This document shows, in pieces, positions 11,578-24,352 of a stretch of DNA of 64,000 nucleotides (its first letter is position 1; each line of letters begins with the position of its first letter). This DNA comes from Bryum argenteum. Its lineage: Eukaryota > Streptophyta > Bryopsida > Bryales > Bryaceae. Below the pieces are notes generated by a model. The model saw nothing but the letters and a program-made list of their open reading frames with translations, made no database searches and had not been told where the DNA came from. The position numbers and the translations under genes were made by a program. The stretch is from contig CM073329.1 of assembly GCA_037043015.1 (NCBI GenBank), forward strand, positions 1,380,648 to 1,444,647, given 5' to 3'.

Positions 11578-12844
11578 TGCCCCCTCTTTATCGGACCTCA
11601 ATGTGAGCCATCCAAATGGCTCACGTATTAGTTATTGAATATCTAGATACAAAATACATTTTGATTATAGTAGTTTGTGTGGTTCCTATAGACTAAATGC
11701 ATTAAATTGGAATTTATAGAAATAGGCTCGAAAGTTATTAGAATGATTATGAAAAGCATTGAGTATGGCAATTTAGTGAAAATTACATGATTGTATGTTA
11801 GGAAGGATAACTAAATTGTTAGAATTGAAGAATATTTGATGTGAGGTAGTATTAGAGTTAGAGGTAGATAGACAATTTAGAAAGTAGAAAGGTAAGAAGG
11901 AAGGTGAGGGAGTAGGATTTCTCCCTCATGCTTCCCCTCTCCCCTTTATCTTTTTTTTCTTTCTTATTTCTTTCTACTTGTCTCTCTCTTTTTGCTAGGG
12001 TGAGGGTTCTTTCATTTTCTCTCTCCCTCTTGTGTGTAGTGTGTGTGTATTGTGTGTGTGGTTGAAAGACTTAGGGTTTGTGATTGATAGGAGAGTAGGT
12101 ATAGACCAAGGGTGATGTCTATTAGTGTGTGGGAAGGTGTGTGGTGAAGAAAAGTTGGGTAGGTTGAAGAAGAAATGAAAGAGTGAGGATGTCTTCACCA
12201 AGGTTGAAAGCTGCTGACTTTGGAGGGAGATTGCGAGCGCTTGGAGAGGAGTCTGGACATGATCTTTGGTGGAGAAGAAGCGTCGTTGAGTTGGCTTTCT
12301 AAGAAGCCTAGGCTCACCTTCAGCGGATCAAGGACGAAGGAGTGGCGGTCGCTTTTGTGGAGAGGTGTTGACAGTGGCGGCAGTTGGAGGCTGTTAACTT
12401 TGGAAGGGGATTGCGAACGTTTGGAGAAGCGTCTAGACAAGATCTTTTGTAGAGAAGAAGCATTGTTGGGCTGGCTTTCTAAGAAGCCTAGGCTCATCTT
12501 CAGCGGATCACGGACGGAGGAGTGGCGGTCGCTTTTGTGGAGGTGTGTTGGCTATGGCGGTAGTTGAAAGGCTCAACTTTGGAGCGGCATAACTAGAGAC
12601 CTAGACAGAACCACGGGACGAGCTTTTGGAATCAAGTGCTTCATTAAGTTAGCTTTCTAGGTAGTCCTAGCTTGCTCCAAGAGGAGCAAGGACGAAGGAC
12701 TGATGGCCATTTTGGTGGCCACGGGTCCAGCCGCCGGTTGGACACCGGTGGTATTCTTCCTTTCTCCGTAGTTGTGATTATGATTGCATGTTTTGAGTTT
12801 TCTTATGATTGTATGAGATTGAATATTCATTGTATGCATGATCA
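11578..12844 (+). mobile_element. Probable solo LTR inserted between gag and protease
   Basis: About 1.3 kb of non-copia sequence separates the gag zinc knuckle from the protease frame. The piece starts TGCC and ends ATCA, with TTAGA before and TTAGC after (four of five bases match), fitting a solo LTR of another retrotransposon. A second possible boundary is a CACAC pair at 11567-11571 and 12888-12892. The interior has a long pyrimidine tract (about 11935-11990) and 180-bp tandem repeats. The insertion is clear; class and exact ends are inference. Confidence 0.5.
12212..12700. repeat. Tandem repeat of about 180 bp, 2.5 copies
   Basis: Units begin near 12212, 12391 and 12571. Each has an ACTTTGGA start, a GGAGA..CGTCT..GAC segment, GAAGAAGC and the phrase TTTCTAAGAAGCCTAGGCTC; the third unit is more diverged and truncated. 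The copies lie inside the presumed solo LTR. They keep an open frame over two units (12220-12567), probably by chance of shared frame. Confidence 0.8.
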
Positions 12845-12848
12845 TTAG

Positions 12849-15800
12849 CGTATTCTAGTAGGAGTCCATTGCTTGGAGGTTAGGGTTCACACTCTCAACC
12901 GCCCAACTTCTAGGGCTTTCCACCGACCGGGTGAATTGCTCATACTCGATCCAGTGAACTACATGGTGGGTTGCGGATCCACTACCGTTGAGGCCAACAT
13001 TGCCTTACTCGATAGTGCATCCACCCATACCATACTCCAAGACCAAGCATTTTTTAAGTTCAAAACTCATAATGAGCCTTGGCAAACTTGTGATCTAATA
13101 ACAATCGCAGGGAAACAAAGTTTCTGCTTCCGTGAGGGCCGGGCACACATAGTGTTACCCGGGGGAGCCCCCCTCATCTGCGAACGAGCAATGTATGTTC
13201 CTGGCGCCTCTCGTAGCCTGATCAGCTACAGGGACTTAAGGGCCAGTAATATTCACATCTCCACAGCCCATGGGAAGGGAGGAGAAGTGTTGGAATTGCG
13301 GAGCGGGCATAGCCTGTTGGCTACAGCACGAGCGGGTGCTAGCGGTCTTTATGAGCTCCCAATCCGAAGAGGAGTACCAACTCCTTCCAACTCGAGTCCT
13401 AGCACTCCCAAGGGCAATGGACAGGCCTCCTTCCTCACGACAGTCAGAAGGGCGGATCTCTGGCACCATTGATTGGGACATTGCGGCACAACGATGATGA
13501 GGAGGATGATACCAATCCTAAGCGGCCACGAGTTGAGCACCCGAGACGCGGAGCACACCTCGGAGTGTCAGGCATGCGCCCAAGGCAAGCTTATTCAGCA
13601 GCCTGCAAAGTGGAAGCTTCCGAACGAGATGCCAGCACCCCTCTTTCGCCTCCAAGGCGATTGGTGCGGCCCCATCTCCCCTAAATCAGGTCAGTTCAAA
13701 TACTTCTTTGTGTTAGCTGATGCGTCGGGGAAACATACGGAAGTATCACTTCTCATCACCCGAAACAAGGTATTCCCCAAAACCTTAGCCATGCTCATTA
13801 GATACAAAAAACCACTACCCAGAATTCCCTATGTGTCATCTTAGAATGGACAACGCTTCACAATTCAAATCCCATGCATTTGAGGATTTTTGTGTAGCTT
13901 CAAGGATGGAGCTTTCCTATTCTGTGCCATATGAGCATGTACAGAATGGCCTTGCAGAAGCTGTAATAAAGAAAATTCAGTTGATAGTTTGACCATTGCT
14001 ATTTCATGCCAACCTCCCCTCCCAGTTTTGGGGACATGCGGTGCTACATGCTGCAACTCTCCTAAAACTGAGACCGACTCTTCTACATACTCAAACCCCG
14101 TTAGAACTAGCATCAGGAAGGACACCTCACATAGCTCACCTCAGAACGTTTGGTTGCGAGGTCTGGGTACCAGTCCCGGAACCAAAACAAACGACTATGG
14201 AACCTCATCGAGTCAAAGGTGTGTACTTAGGATTCGACACGCCGAGTATTATACGATATAAACTTCTCAACCGGGACGATGTATACAAAGCTAGATTTCA
14301 GAATTGCAAGTTCGTAGAATCTCGCTTCCCCGAAACTCAGAGCCTCAACAAACTTGCTGTTACACTAAACTTTCGTGATTCAGAAACCCTTACTCTCAAT
14401 CCAGATCCTAGAACCTCACTCATAGATAGTGAATGCCAGAAACTCCTCAATCTTCAGCAGCTAGCGGAAAAGATTCCGGACGGATTCCATTCCGGCCCCA
14501 GAATCATACGCAGTCCAGTACCAGGCTCACGGAACCCCGTTCCGGTAGCAATTCCAAGTAAGAAACGCAAAGTCCGAACCACTCTCCTAGCTGACCAGTC
14601 TCTCGAGGTTGACAGCCCATCATGGGACGACCCCGAAGCTTTTGTGTCTAGTTTATCCAACATTGATTCTGATCCCCAAACTCTAGAACAGGCAAAGAAA
14701 CAAGTAGACTGGCCTCAGTGGCACGAAGCTTTACAAGCAGAATATAACTCGTTACGCAAACGCCAAGTTTTTGGAGAATTGGTCCACAATCTTAGCTCAC
14801 CGCCTATTGGACACAAAATTGTGTTTACTAGGAAAAGGGATGAACAAGGAAAAATCCTACGCTATAAAATTCGCCTTGTAGCCCAGGGATATGCTCAGAA
14901 ACCCGGGATAGATTTTGAGCAAACATACTCTCCCGTGATGGATAGTACATCCTTTCGCTACTTGCTTAGCTTGGCAACTCAGCATGCACTAGAAACCAAA
15001 CTAATGGATGTAGTAACAGCGTATCTATACGGAAACTTAGATACCGAGTTGTACATAAAACCTCCCCAAGACTTCTTGCCTCCTTCACGCCCACCTCCAG
15101 CTGGGAAATTCTCTGGATTGCGTATCTGGAAAGCATTATACGGACTTAAGCAGGCAGGAAGAGCATGGTATCACCATTTCAAAACCTACCTTATGGCTCA
15201 TAGTTTTTCAAACCACCCTGCCTTGCCTTGTGTCTTTGTGCTTAAAGAAGCCACTGAATTTGTCATCCTTGCTATATATGTTGATGACTTGAATTTAATT
15301 GGCACCCCGGAGTTATCCAGAAAAGTCGAATCGATATTGACAAAACAATTTGAAATGAAACTACTAGGACGCACAGCCTTTTGCCTTGGCCTCCAGATCA
15401 AGCATTGTGCAGATGGAAGTTTTCTACTTCACCAACAAACGTACACCAAGAAGCTCCTTCGCACCTTCAACATGGAGACTGCCAATGCGCTCACCGCGCC
15501 CATGATTGGGAAGTCCAAGAACGAGGACGACCCCTACCGCCCAGCCGAAGAAAATGAGCAGGAGATTGAGAAGCGCCAATACCTCGCAGCAATTGGAGCG
15601 CTACTCTATTTAGCCACCAACACCCGCCCCGACATCAGCTTTGCAGTTAGTGTACTGGCACGCCACAACCAACGACCTACCACATGTCACTGACAAGGTA
15701 TCAAACATCTGATGCGGTACCTACGTGGCACCGAGGACCTCGGCCTTCACTTCAAGCCGGGCCACAACGAGATCATTGGCTACGCCGACGCTGGTTACAA

Positions 15801-16269
15801 GACCGATCCCACTTCCGGTAAGTCCCAAACCGGTTGGATTTTTCTGAAAAATGGAGCCCCAATCTCATGGCGATCGTCCAAGCAAACAACAACCGCTACA
15901 TCAACAAATCATGCCGAACTACTTGCGTTCCATGAGGCAGCAAAGGAGTCTGTGTGGTTGCGGACCATGCAATCTGCAATCGGCGACATGACCGGCCTTC
16001 CCACCGCCACGAAGCCCACGCTTATTTTGGAGGACAACGCCGCCTGCATCGAACAAGTCTCGTCTGGATTCATCAAGTCCGACATGGTTAAACATATTAG
16101 CCCGCAGTTGTTCGGCTACACCCAGGAACTCACGAGCACAGGCCAGATCGAAATACGGAAAGTTGCCTCAGCGGAGAACATCGCGGATCTCCTCACAAAG
16201 GCACTTCCAGCTCCGCAGCATCGCAAGCTCATACAACTCGCAGGCATGTCTAGCTTATCCGAACTGTAA
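12849..16269 (+). pseudogene. Copia pol: protease, integrase, RT, RNase H (broken)
   Basis: The protease has LLDSASTHTIL (about 13002), where copia proteases carry D-S-G/A. The pre-integrase zinc finger begins near LWHH/LGHC at 13460-13485 and ends CQAC (about 13570), followed by the integrase core (GDWCGP, VLADASGKHTEV); frames change near 13480 and 13840. From 13996 a 565-codon frame holds the end of integrase and the reverse transcriptase, with VFTRKRDEQGKI, the QAFL-region equivalent MDVVTAYLYGNL, LYGLKQAGRAWY and the catalytic YVDD at 15277-15288. A TGA at 15691-15693 cuts RNase H, which continues at 15712 with GYADAGY and SSKQTTTATSTNHAEL. Stops and shifts show it is dead. Confidence 0.9.
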
Positions 16270-16337
16270 GCTCCGAGGGCGTCATCACTCTTTTCTCCAC
16301 TGGAGTTTTTAACGAGGATGACACCCTCGAGGAGGAG

Positions 16338-16532
16338 TGTTAAGAGAACAGTCGGATATCATCCATCATCCACCGTTAGTCTCTCAGTAGATAAGTGCCG
16401 CCACTATTTTCGGCACTAACAGCCACCACTCAGCCGCTTGTACTGGACCTACTACATATTTGAGACTCTTCGATGGAGTTTGCTCTCTCTTGCAAAACTT
16501 TTTCCTTGCTTCGTGTTTGACTTATCACAATA
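16338..16532 (+). repeat. Copia 3' LTR
   Basis: The 195-bp copy begins TGTTAAGAGAACAGTCGG directly after a purine tract and ends ...ATCACAATA, followed by CAAAC. It lacks a short GTGATTTGAATTG segment present near the end of the 5' LTR. Confidence 0.88.
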
Positions 16533-16537
16533 CAAAC

Positions 16538-17132
16538 ATTCAACCCTCTTAGCCGGGCCGGGTTACAGCGTGGGTTGGGGTTCCTCACACTCCAATCACA
16601 CTCCAAACAAGGCTCCACTCCGGCCCACAGTGCGGGCTGCACATGCTCTTACGTGATTGGGACAGGCCTCCTATCTGAACATAGGCAAGCAGTGTGAACG
16701 AGCCCTCTCTGAACCCAAATTAGGCTTCCTGTCCAAGAATCTACGTTCCTCATACATGTCACCCGATCAGTACTGTTGAATGCTTCGCTTGCTGGAGCTC
16801 TTCATCGCTCACTCGCTCGAATTCCGCCGTTACATTGATTTTGCTACTTGCGGACGACGATCCATCGCTCTTAGAACTCTAGATTCCGCTCAGCTCTTGT
16901 CGCCCCCGACATTCTGAGCGTTTCCCTGTAAAATTTTCTCAATTTCGAGTGAGGTAGGGTTCAGAACGATTGGATTGATCCGGGGGTACGATGTGTGCTT
17001 CGGCAGCTCGAATCGTTATTAGCCAGTGCTGGGGGAATTGAGAGTCAAATTGGAAGACGTTGTTCTGGCTCGCGGTCGTCTTTTAGGTTTTAGAGATCTG
17101 GATGTAGGTGCGGAAGTGAGGCCATTGTGGCG
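16538..17132. other. Upstream region of the CDKD gene
   Basis: The first 100 bases repeat phrases found just left of the copia element (ACCCTCTT..., CTCACACTCC), so the target was already locally duplicated. The rest (about 16790-17132) is GC-richer and likely holds the promoter and 5' untranslated region of the kinase gene. Confidence 0.4.
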
Positions 17133-19010
17133 ATGGGGGACGTCAGCGGTGTGAATCGATATGACAAAGGGCCGACCATCGGTTCCGGAACTTTCGGTGT
17201 CGTCTTTAAAGCAGTCGATAAATTGGTACGTGCGCTACTTTTAACGCTCAAGTGAAAATTCTTATTCGATCGTACAAGATATGTAATCAAACTCCACTCT
17301 CTCGCCAGCAGTTGTATCATTTTAAAATTGAACGATCTTGTGGAGAGTATAGTTAACAAATATGAAATTCTGAGTTTGTGCAGTTGAACAAAGGCTCTGC
17401 TTTCGTGATGCCTCATCTTAGATTCTGTAACTTACAACCCTAAACGACAGAATTCTTCCCTCTTTATGTGAGTACTGTCAGTTGATGAAAGAGAAATTTG
17501 ACTTTAACTCTTATATTGCTTCATGTTGCAGACGAACAAGACAGTAGCTATTAAAATGATTAGAACGGGCAAATACAAGGAGGGAGTTAATGTAACGGCG
17601 TTGAGAGAAATCAAACTCTTGAAGGAGCTATATGACCCAAATGTGATTGAACTTTCGGATGTATATCAGTACAAGAGAAATTTATATCTGGTATTTGAAT
17701 ACATGGAGAGTGATTTGGAAGCAGTTATCTACGATCGCAACACTTTCCTCTCTCCTGCGGACTACAAGTCCTACATGCAAATGACCCTCAAGGGCCTCGC
17801 ATTCTGTCACAAGAAATGGGTGTTTCACAGGTTCGTGTGGTCATCGGTTCGTGCTTGTTTCTGTTTTTTTCTTCACGAGTTTGTTGGTCATTACCTGTTG
17901 ACAACATTTTATTCGGTGTCTGCAACAGGGATATGAAGCCGAATAATTTATTACTTGGCTCAGACGGACAGTTGAAGATTGCCGATTTTGGTCTAGCTCG
18001 GATATTTGGAAGTCCCGACCGGAGATTTACGCATGAGGTACAGAGCCGCCCTATGACTTGCTAATTTCAATCTACAGGAATCGTGTAGCTAAGATAGTGT
18101 TTAAATGCAATCTTGACATCTATGAATCATGCGGCTCAGGTCTTTGCGCGGTGGTATCGTGCTCCTGAGCTCCTCTTCGGCTCCAAAATGTACGGACCAG
18201 GTGTTGACGTCTGGGCAGCTGCTTGCATATTTGCAGAGCTCATTCTTCGACGACCTCTTTTCCAGGTAAGAAGCACAAGCCACCGCTTAGTATGCAGCAA
18301 GCTGAAGTGCTGGACTTGACATGATATTGAACTAGACCTGTAGCTTGTTGGGCCGCAACTCTGGGATTATTAGGAGTCTTGTCATGCACTGACTTTGAAC
18401 TTGTTAAATTTCTTACAGGGCCAAACTGACATAGATCAACTGGGGAAGATCTTTCAAACTTTTGGAACCCCCCGAGAATCACAATGGCCGGACATGACTA
18501 CACTACCTAATTATGTCGAATACTCGTACGCCCCACCACAGTCATTTCGCATTCTTTTTCCGCAGGCCAGTGAAGATTGCCTAGACCTTCTTCAGCGTAT
18601 GTTTGCTTATGACCCCAACAAAAGGATCTCCGCTCAGCAAGCTCTGGAGCATCGGTAAGTGCTTCCATCTGCGTTCGTCCTCAACACACAGAGTTCAGTT
18701 TGGAAGCTTTTTGTCAATAATAACAACTTATAATACAAAGTTATAGGGTTGATCTCGTCTTTTTTGAATGATCTATTAGAGCTTCTATGGTTGCACATAC
18801 ACTTCTTTAACCATTTGAACACACTATGAGTCGGGTTAACTGCATGATCACACTCCGATGCTCTTTGTTTTGACCTTCTGAATGTGGCGTTGCAGGTACT
18901 TTAGAACCGAACCTGCACCGACACCCCCACATTTGCTTCGTAGGCCAGTTCGACACGAGCAGCACACAAACGCATTGGAGCCTGCACCGGAGGACACTAA
19001 CATGTTGTAG
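17133..19010 (+). CDS. CDKD: CDK-activating kinase CDKD (CDK7-type), six exons
   Basis: Exons 17133-17225, 17532-17830, 17929-18037, 18140-18265, 18419-18654 and 18896-19010 join in frame with GT-AG introns to give 325 residues. CDKD kinases phosphorylate the T-loop of other CDKs and, within TFIIH, the RNA polymerase II tail. Seen in order: glycine loop [12 protein letters not shown], lysine VAIKMI, the CDKD-type [14 protein letters not shown] (in place of PSTAIRE), [10 protein letters not shown] with the catalytic Asp, DFGLAR, and the activation segment [19 protein letters not shown]. The tail after the kinase fold is short ([11 protein letters not shown] to the end), near the small end for the family. 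The arginine of HRD is split by intron 2 (AG plus G). All catalytic residues are present. Confidence 0.95.
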
Positions 19011-21527
19011 AAGCATAACATAGGAAAAGGGGATGTTCACCAAGGCAATGATAACGCCACATCGACGAATAATGTAATGAAATCGGCTCGTACATCATTG
19101 CCGGAGCAATATGGTGCATTTTGTTAAATGGACATGCCGGCTGTAAATGCACAATGTACTATCGTTACCCCCAATTTTTGATAGGTTTGTGCCAAACCAT
19201 GTGTCCACTAATTTGAAAGTGGATGATGAGAATTATTTGTAATGAATCACCAACTCTGAATGCCCTGTTTCGGACATGAAAACAATCGTGATATGCGAGT
19301 ACTGAAGCCAGAGCCATCTTTTTGATATTCTTAAAGCCATGTCGTGCCTCCAGTTCGTTATTGGACACATTCCATCTCTATAATGTCATTCTTTGAATTC
19401 CATATTCTCACTCTCTCCTTATTCTGCAATACCATCCCCTCCTCCCTTTTATTGTCACTTCTTTATAATGTTACCCTCTGACCTCGTACTTGTGAGACGT
19501 ATCATTGGTGACCACCATGGCCCACTTCATATTCTGTTATGTTATTCGATTTTAGTGTTTTTAGGATTTTGTTGCTCAGAGACGATCTTTGTTGTAGCTA
19601 TGGAGTTTGTTTGATTCATAATTTGAAATGGAGGAAGGATTGCTTTGTATATGGTAACTATTGAGTTTTTTGAATTCGAGATGTGGTTCTTGAGTGTTTG
19701 AGCATCTTTACTCATAAGTTTCAAGGCAGATTTTATGTTTTACTCATGACCTTGAGTAGGTAAAAGTTGGGCGGGCATGACAAGACAATAAGTTGTCGTG
19801 TCTCACCAAATTTGGGTTGTGCCTCCTTTTGCACTCTTTAGCTCACATGGAATATGAGAAAATACATGTACCACTTTGCACATTTGATTATCACCCTTTC
19901 ACTATGATTTATTTTTGTGTTCCATACTTCTATTCAATTTTGATATTATAACTAATTACTAGTTGGTTACTAATTGACCTCAATTTGATATTGACTTCAT
20001 TACTTTCAAACCAATCTTCGAACTAATTTTGTTTTAACACTTAGACTCCCTAGACTCATTTAGACCCCTCGATGTGCCAAATGTTGAAACCGGGAAACCC
20101 CTAGACCGCTAGATGTGCCAAATGTCAGAAAATAACATTGTGGATGATAAAAGTTGTGCCAAATGTCGAAAAAAACAACATTTCAGATGAAAAAAGTCGA
20201 AACGACATTTTTGATGACAAGCTTGAAATATAGAAGAGTTCGTAACTTCTGCATCACAAGTTTGTTCATGATGAAATCACTTGTAATAGGTCTCAAAATA
20301 GATCTAGCTTTTGTGTAGAATTTTCAGACCTATCCAAAAAAGTATGAACTTACAGCATAAATTATAGTCAAGATAATTTTACCATTGCAAGCCAATCATA
20401 TAAGATCAAATTACTCCTTCATGAATTTGTTTTGCATGAGTATGATTTCGGGAAGAAAACTATCAACTTCGTAGTTTCTTACCTAAAAGTTTCTTACCTT
20501 CATCTTAATAACAACCTTAAGACCCAAAAAAAAGAAAAAAAAGAAAAAAAAGAAAAAAAAAGAAAAAAAAAAAAAGGATTTTTTTCTCTGCACAAGTAAT
20601 AACCTTGCAATGGTGAAAATTGCTCCTAAAATTACAAAGAAAAAGAAGTCTAAAGTAGACCCCTTGCATTGGATTTAATGCCATAAATTTCTCACATCTT
20701 GGATAGATTCATGGATCTTTTCAACACAAAAAAGTTTCAAGTTGCAATCTAACACATCAAACAAAGTTGAAATCCAACTCCTTAACAACCATGTATATTT
20801 TCAACATAATATCATCACAACAAATCTTCCAACTACAAATTGAAGTTGTTTGATTTCATCTTAAGATTCTACTTATGCAAATCTAAAATACATGAAAAGC
20901 TATATTGGATGTCACATAATTGCATGTAATAGTAAAACCATGCTCCATATTTGAAAATCTAAAAACAAAGGTTGCCTTTACAAAAATGCACGTCATAAAC
21001 TCATGAACTCATGCTGTCTTGGATGGATTTGCAATTTTTACCACCCAAACTAGACTTGATTTGAAACCCAACTCAAGTGATTTTGTCTAAAATAGACTTA
21101 GGATGAGGAAGTTACAGTCGGTGGCTCAAAACCCACACACCACCACAAATTACTCTCTAGACCTAGAATTCACTATAATTCCAACTTTGATTCTCAATGT
21201 AAGCATGTTATACATTTCACGATGAGTGGTTTGGGGTACACCTATGGGTGTCCCTTCAAAGTATCATAACTAAATCGATATCAATCCAAATTTGATGATT
21301 CCAATTAATTTCATTTACTACAACTTTGCACGTTTTCCGAAAATAATTCCATTTGCAACTCCCCTAATGAGCTTGCCAGTTTTAAATTTAAGTTGTATCT
21401 ACACCACTTACCACATGGTTTTTCAAAGTTTCAGCTTGTCATGCAGAATGTTGTTTTTCAACTTCGGGGGCATTTAGGGGTGCATTTAGGGGTCAAGACC
21501 GAATTGAAGTCCGGTTGAGCAAAGATA
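19011..21527. other. Intergenic, AT-rich, no gene seen
   Basis: After the kinase 3' untranslated region the sequence has only short frames. Near 20040-20220 the phrase TGTGCCAAATGTCG(A/G) recurs about three times (AGATGTGCCAAATGT and variants), a degenerate local repeat. The (A)nG run at 20525-20576 is the only microsatellite. Confidence 0.45.
20525..20576 (+). repeat. Purine microsatellite (AAAAAAG)n
   Basis: A run of A tracts punctuated by single G with period 7-10, followed by pure A and then T-rich sequence. It is simple sequence only. Confidence 0.9.
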
Positions 21528-21540
21528 TACTAGCCCCTGG
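21528..21540 (+). repeat. 5' copy of the LINE target-site duplication
   Basis: TACTAGCCCCTGG here is repeated exactly at 36386-36398, just after the (ATCT)n tail. Thirteen matching bases at both ends fit a LINE insertion target duplication. Confidence 0.82.
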
Positions 21541-24352
21541 GCCAAGGACAGGGATGGGGAAAGAGTAGCTCCGCGTTTCATGGTGAAGAGAGGAGGAGAG
21601 AGGGTGTGTTAGTCTCTGGACGCACACCCTTGTGTTTGACATGAAAACTTTGTAAATGTAAGTGGAGAAGAGGTTGGCATGCTGGGATGCAGTTGCACAC
21701 ACACGGAGGCTTGGAAACCTACAAAAACTTACAGATCTCGCACTAGTGAAGTCAGCACCCTTACACAAACTTTCAGATCTAGATCTAGATTTACAATTTC
21801 CAAGCTTGGTCTGGGATGAGTGTTGCATCCATGTGTTGGCAGATCTGGTTGTATGAGCTGGACATACGAACTGACCGCGTGTGTGCGACACAACCTCAAA
21901 ACTCCACATACAAGATCAAACGATCTAAGTCAACACCCCCTCCATTCTCTCTCATCAGAGACAAGGACAACACATTGCAATGACTTCATCAACTGGAAGC
22001 AGCAGAAGAGATTTTCACAGGCTTGATTTCCTTAACCCTGTTTTTTACACCAATCTCCTATTGCTGTTTTTGCTAGGCTTTACAATATACTATACACTCT
22101 CTGCTCATAATAACATTGAGCATATAGGGATAGTTTTGCCTAACCATATGCATGAAGGTGGTACATTTTTCTGTAAACTAGGACATGTGACAATATTAAA
22201 GAGCAGACAGAAGATCCGCAGAAGAGAGGCACCATCACACTCACGATGCTATCCAAACAAAGTTTCAGCCCATGGAGGCAGTACAGCTTTAGCGCTCCAG
22301 ACGAAACTGCATTCATCAAGGCAATCCGAGGAGCTGGCGAATACACCTACGCATGTAAAAGACAAAGTCGATCAGAAGTTGAGAACTCGAAACATCATCT
22401 GCTACGAGAAACCAAGGAACAAGAGGATTCGAAGTATGACTTGCAACGTCAAGTCTGGGAGAACGATGCTAGCTTGTGCGAGCAGTGCAGAAGATCAGGA
22501 GCTGAGAAGTCAAAACCAAACCAGCTACAGGAAATCGATGAAGACGACGACTCGAAGTATCACCTGCAACGCAAAGTCTGGGAGAACGATGCTAGCCTGT
22601 GCGAGCAGTGCAGAAGATCAGGAGCTTAGAAGTCAAAAGACGAGAATTCGAAGTATCGCCTGCAACGTCAAATCTGGGAGAACGACCCTAGCATGTTCGA
22701 GCGATGTAGTAGACCTGCAGAATCACTTGAGGCGCCAATCGAAGAGGACCCGAGGTGGTTCGAGAAGAAGGAGAGCAAGCAGTAGAAGACAGCGACACTG
22801 CAGTCCAGGGATAAGCTACCTCAACGGATCTCAGGTAAGTTGCCTAAACCCTAATCTCAAGAATCTCAGAAATATGAGACTAATTTTGGCATCCGGTATT
22901 ACGAGATCAGATCACAACCACTCGCAGATGAAAATTGCAGCAAACCCTAGAAAAGTTAATAACGGTAAACGAAATCGAACAATGGACGATCAGAATTTGA
23001 TCAGAATGAATGTCAGTCCGACGAAGAGTAGTATAAATCATGATACCAAGACTAGAATGTCCTCTCAAATCATTATAGCAACACTCGAGAAAGCTCATTG
23101 CCTCCTGTATCTCGATCGTCAGCCAGCTTCTAGGTGCGAACTGATTTTTCTTGAATTTGTGAACTTGAAATGTTTTGCTGCAATCTGTACCTTGTTGCCT
23201 AGTATTAGCATGATAGAGTTCAAAGTTAAAGGTAGTAGGTATGTGCAAGAGGCGTTGTTGATAGGAAGTACTTGGATTGGAAAATGTGCTGGAAAACTTG
23301 CTGCGCTGTATGAAATAAATGTGACAGATCTGAACTTTGCGAATCCAGTTTTGTTGTTAGAACCGCTGTCCCGTGGCGAGAGGAATCAAAGGACGACCAG
23401 ATCAGTTCAGAGAGGACGACCAGATCAGTTCCTCCCGCTGTCCCGTGACGAGAGGAATCAAAGGACGACCAGATCAGTTCAGAGAAGACGACCAGATCAG
23501 TTCCTGCCGCCTGTAGTAGAGAAGGTTTTGTCGTATCCGTCGGCGCTGCCAAGAGTTGAAGTAACGACGTTGCAGCAGCCCACAAAAGCTGAAGGAGCGA
23601 GTACCAGGAAGTGCCGATCAGCCAGGAAAAAGCGGAAGAAAACCCTGATCTGCAGAAACAGACCAGAAGCTGAAAGATCGATAACTGACAAGAATCGAAC
23701 AGCATCGAACCAGCGCAAAAACATTGGTGTAACTGAATACTTGCCGTCCCAACTGCCAACTCCAGTTGCAGCAACTTCAGGTACTATTTCGAACTTTGTA
23801 CTCTTCATTGTTCTTCATTATAGTATGCACGTTTACCATTGTAGCAATGTAAATAGAACATATAGAGATAATCACGTGAACTACACTAAAACCAAAGTCT
23901 CACATAAAATGCATGTTTGTATGTCTAGGATAGAAGGTATTTCATGTTGTAGTGGTAAAGAATGTCTTTCTTATTTTGAAAGAAGACTTTCCACCACAGT
24001 TATTATATTGAAACAAACCCTCATGCGATGGTGTCTCTATGTGGATGATTATCCTAGTAAAGAAGATAGGTCTGCATGGGCTTGGAAAATTGAGGAAAGA
24101 CCATTAAAAGTACATAAGAGAATGGGAATGATTGGACATGATAAATTGCAAAGGTTGCATGTAATGCACAAAAACCTTAGAATATGTAGATGTTTAAGTA
24201 GGTCAATGATTGCATTGCCTTATAATTTGAAATGCTCTCTCTCAAAACCCATTCACATAGGCCCTCAAATTAAATTGGGGGAAGTGAATGGAAGAGAGGT
24301 AAAAGAGAGCAAACCTCTACAAACCTTACAGAAACATTGTTTATATTTTCAG
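21541..24352 (+). other. LINE 5' leader, open and repeat-rich, with splice-like sites
   Basis: From ATG 21980 one frame stays open through this leader into ORF1 (1185 codons in total). Its product would have a hydrophobic segment near residues 23-40 (TNLLLLFLLGFTIYYTL), then arginine/lysine-rich low-complexity sequence. About 110-bp direct repeats (three copies, about 22430-22690; TCNVKSGRTMLACAS in translation) and a 68-bp duplication (about 23370-23510; ERNQRTTRSVQR) are present. A strong donor CAG/GTAAGT at 22832-22840, another CAG/GTACTA at about 23778, and the acceptor-like TTATATTTTCAG ending at 24352 directly before the ORF1 ATG suggest that the leader may be spliced. Whether it is translated is unknown. 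Confidence 0.5.

Larger units (their letters stand above)
9954..16532 (+). mobile_element. Decayed Ty1/copia LTR retrotransposon
   Basis: Two near-identical LTRs (9954-10155 and 16338-16532) enclose gag, protease, integrase, reverse transcriptase and RNase H in copia order. The 5-bp sequence CAAAC precedes the left LTR (9949-9953) and follows the right one (16533-16537), marking a target duplication. A purine tract (GAGGAGGAG) precedes the 3' LTR, and GTTATCAGCACG, a sequence I associate with the primer site of many plant copia elements, follows the 5' LTR. LTRs differ by several substitutions and a small indel, so insertion is not recent. Several frameshifts and an internal insertion make it non-autonomous now. 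Confidence 0.93.

Noticed and set aside
23226..23774. 182-codon minus-strand frame in the LINE leader
   Set aside because: It is antisense to repeats in the leader and has no family resemblance.
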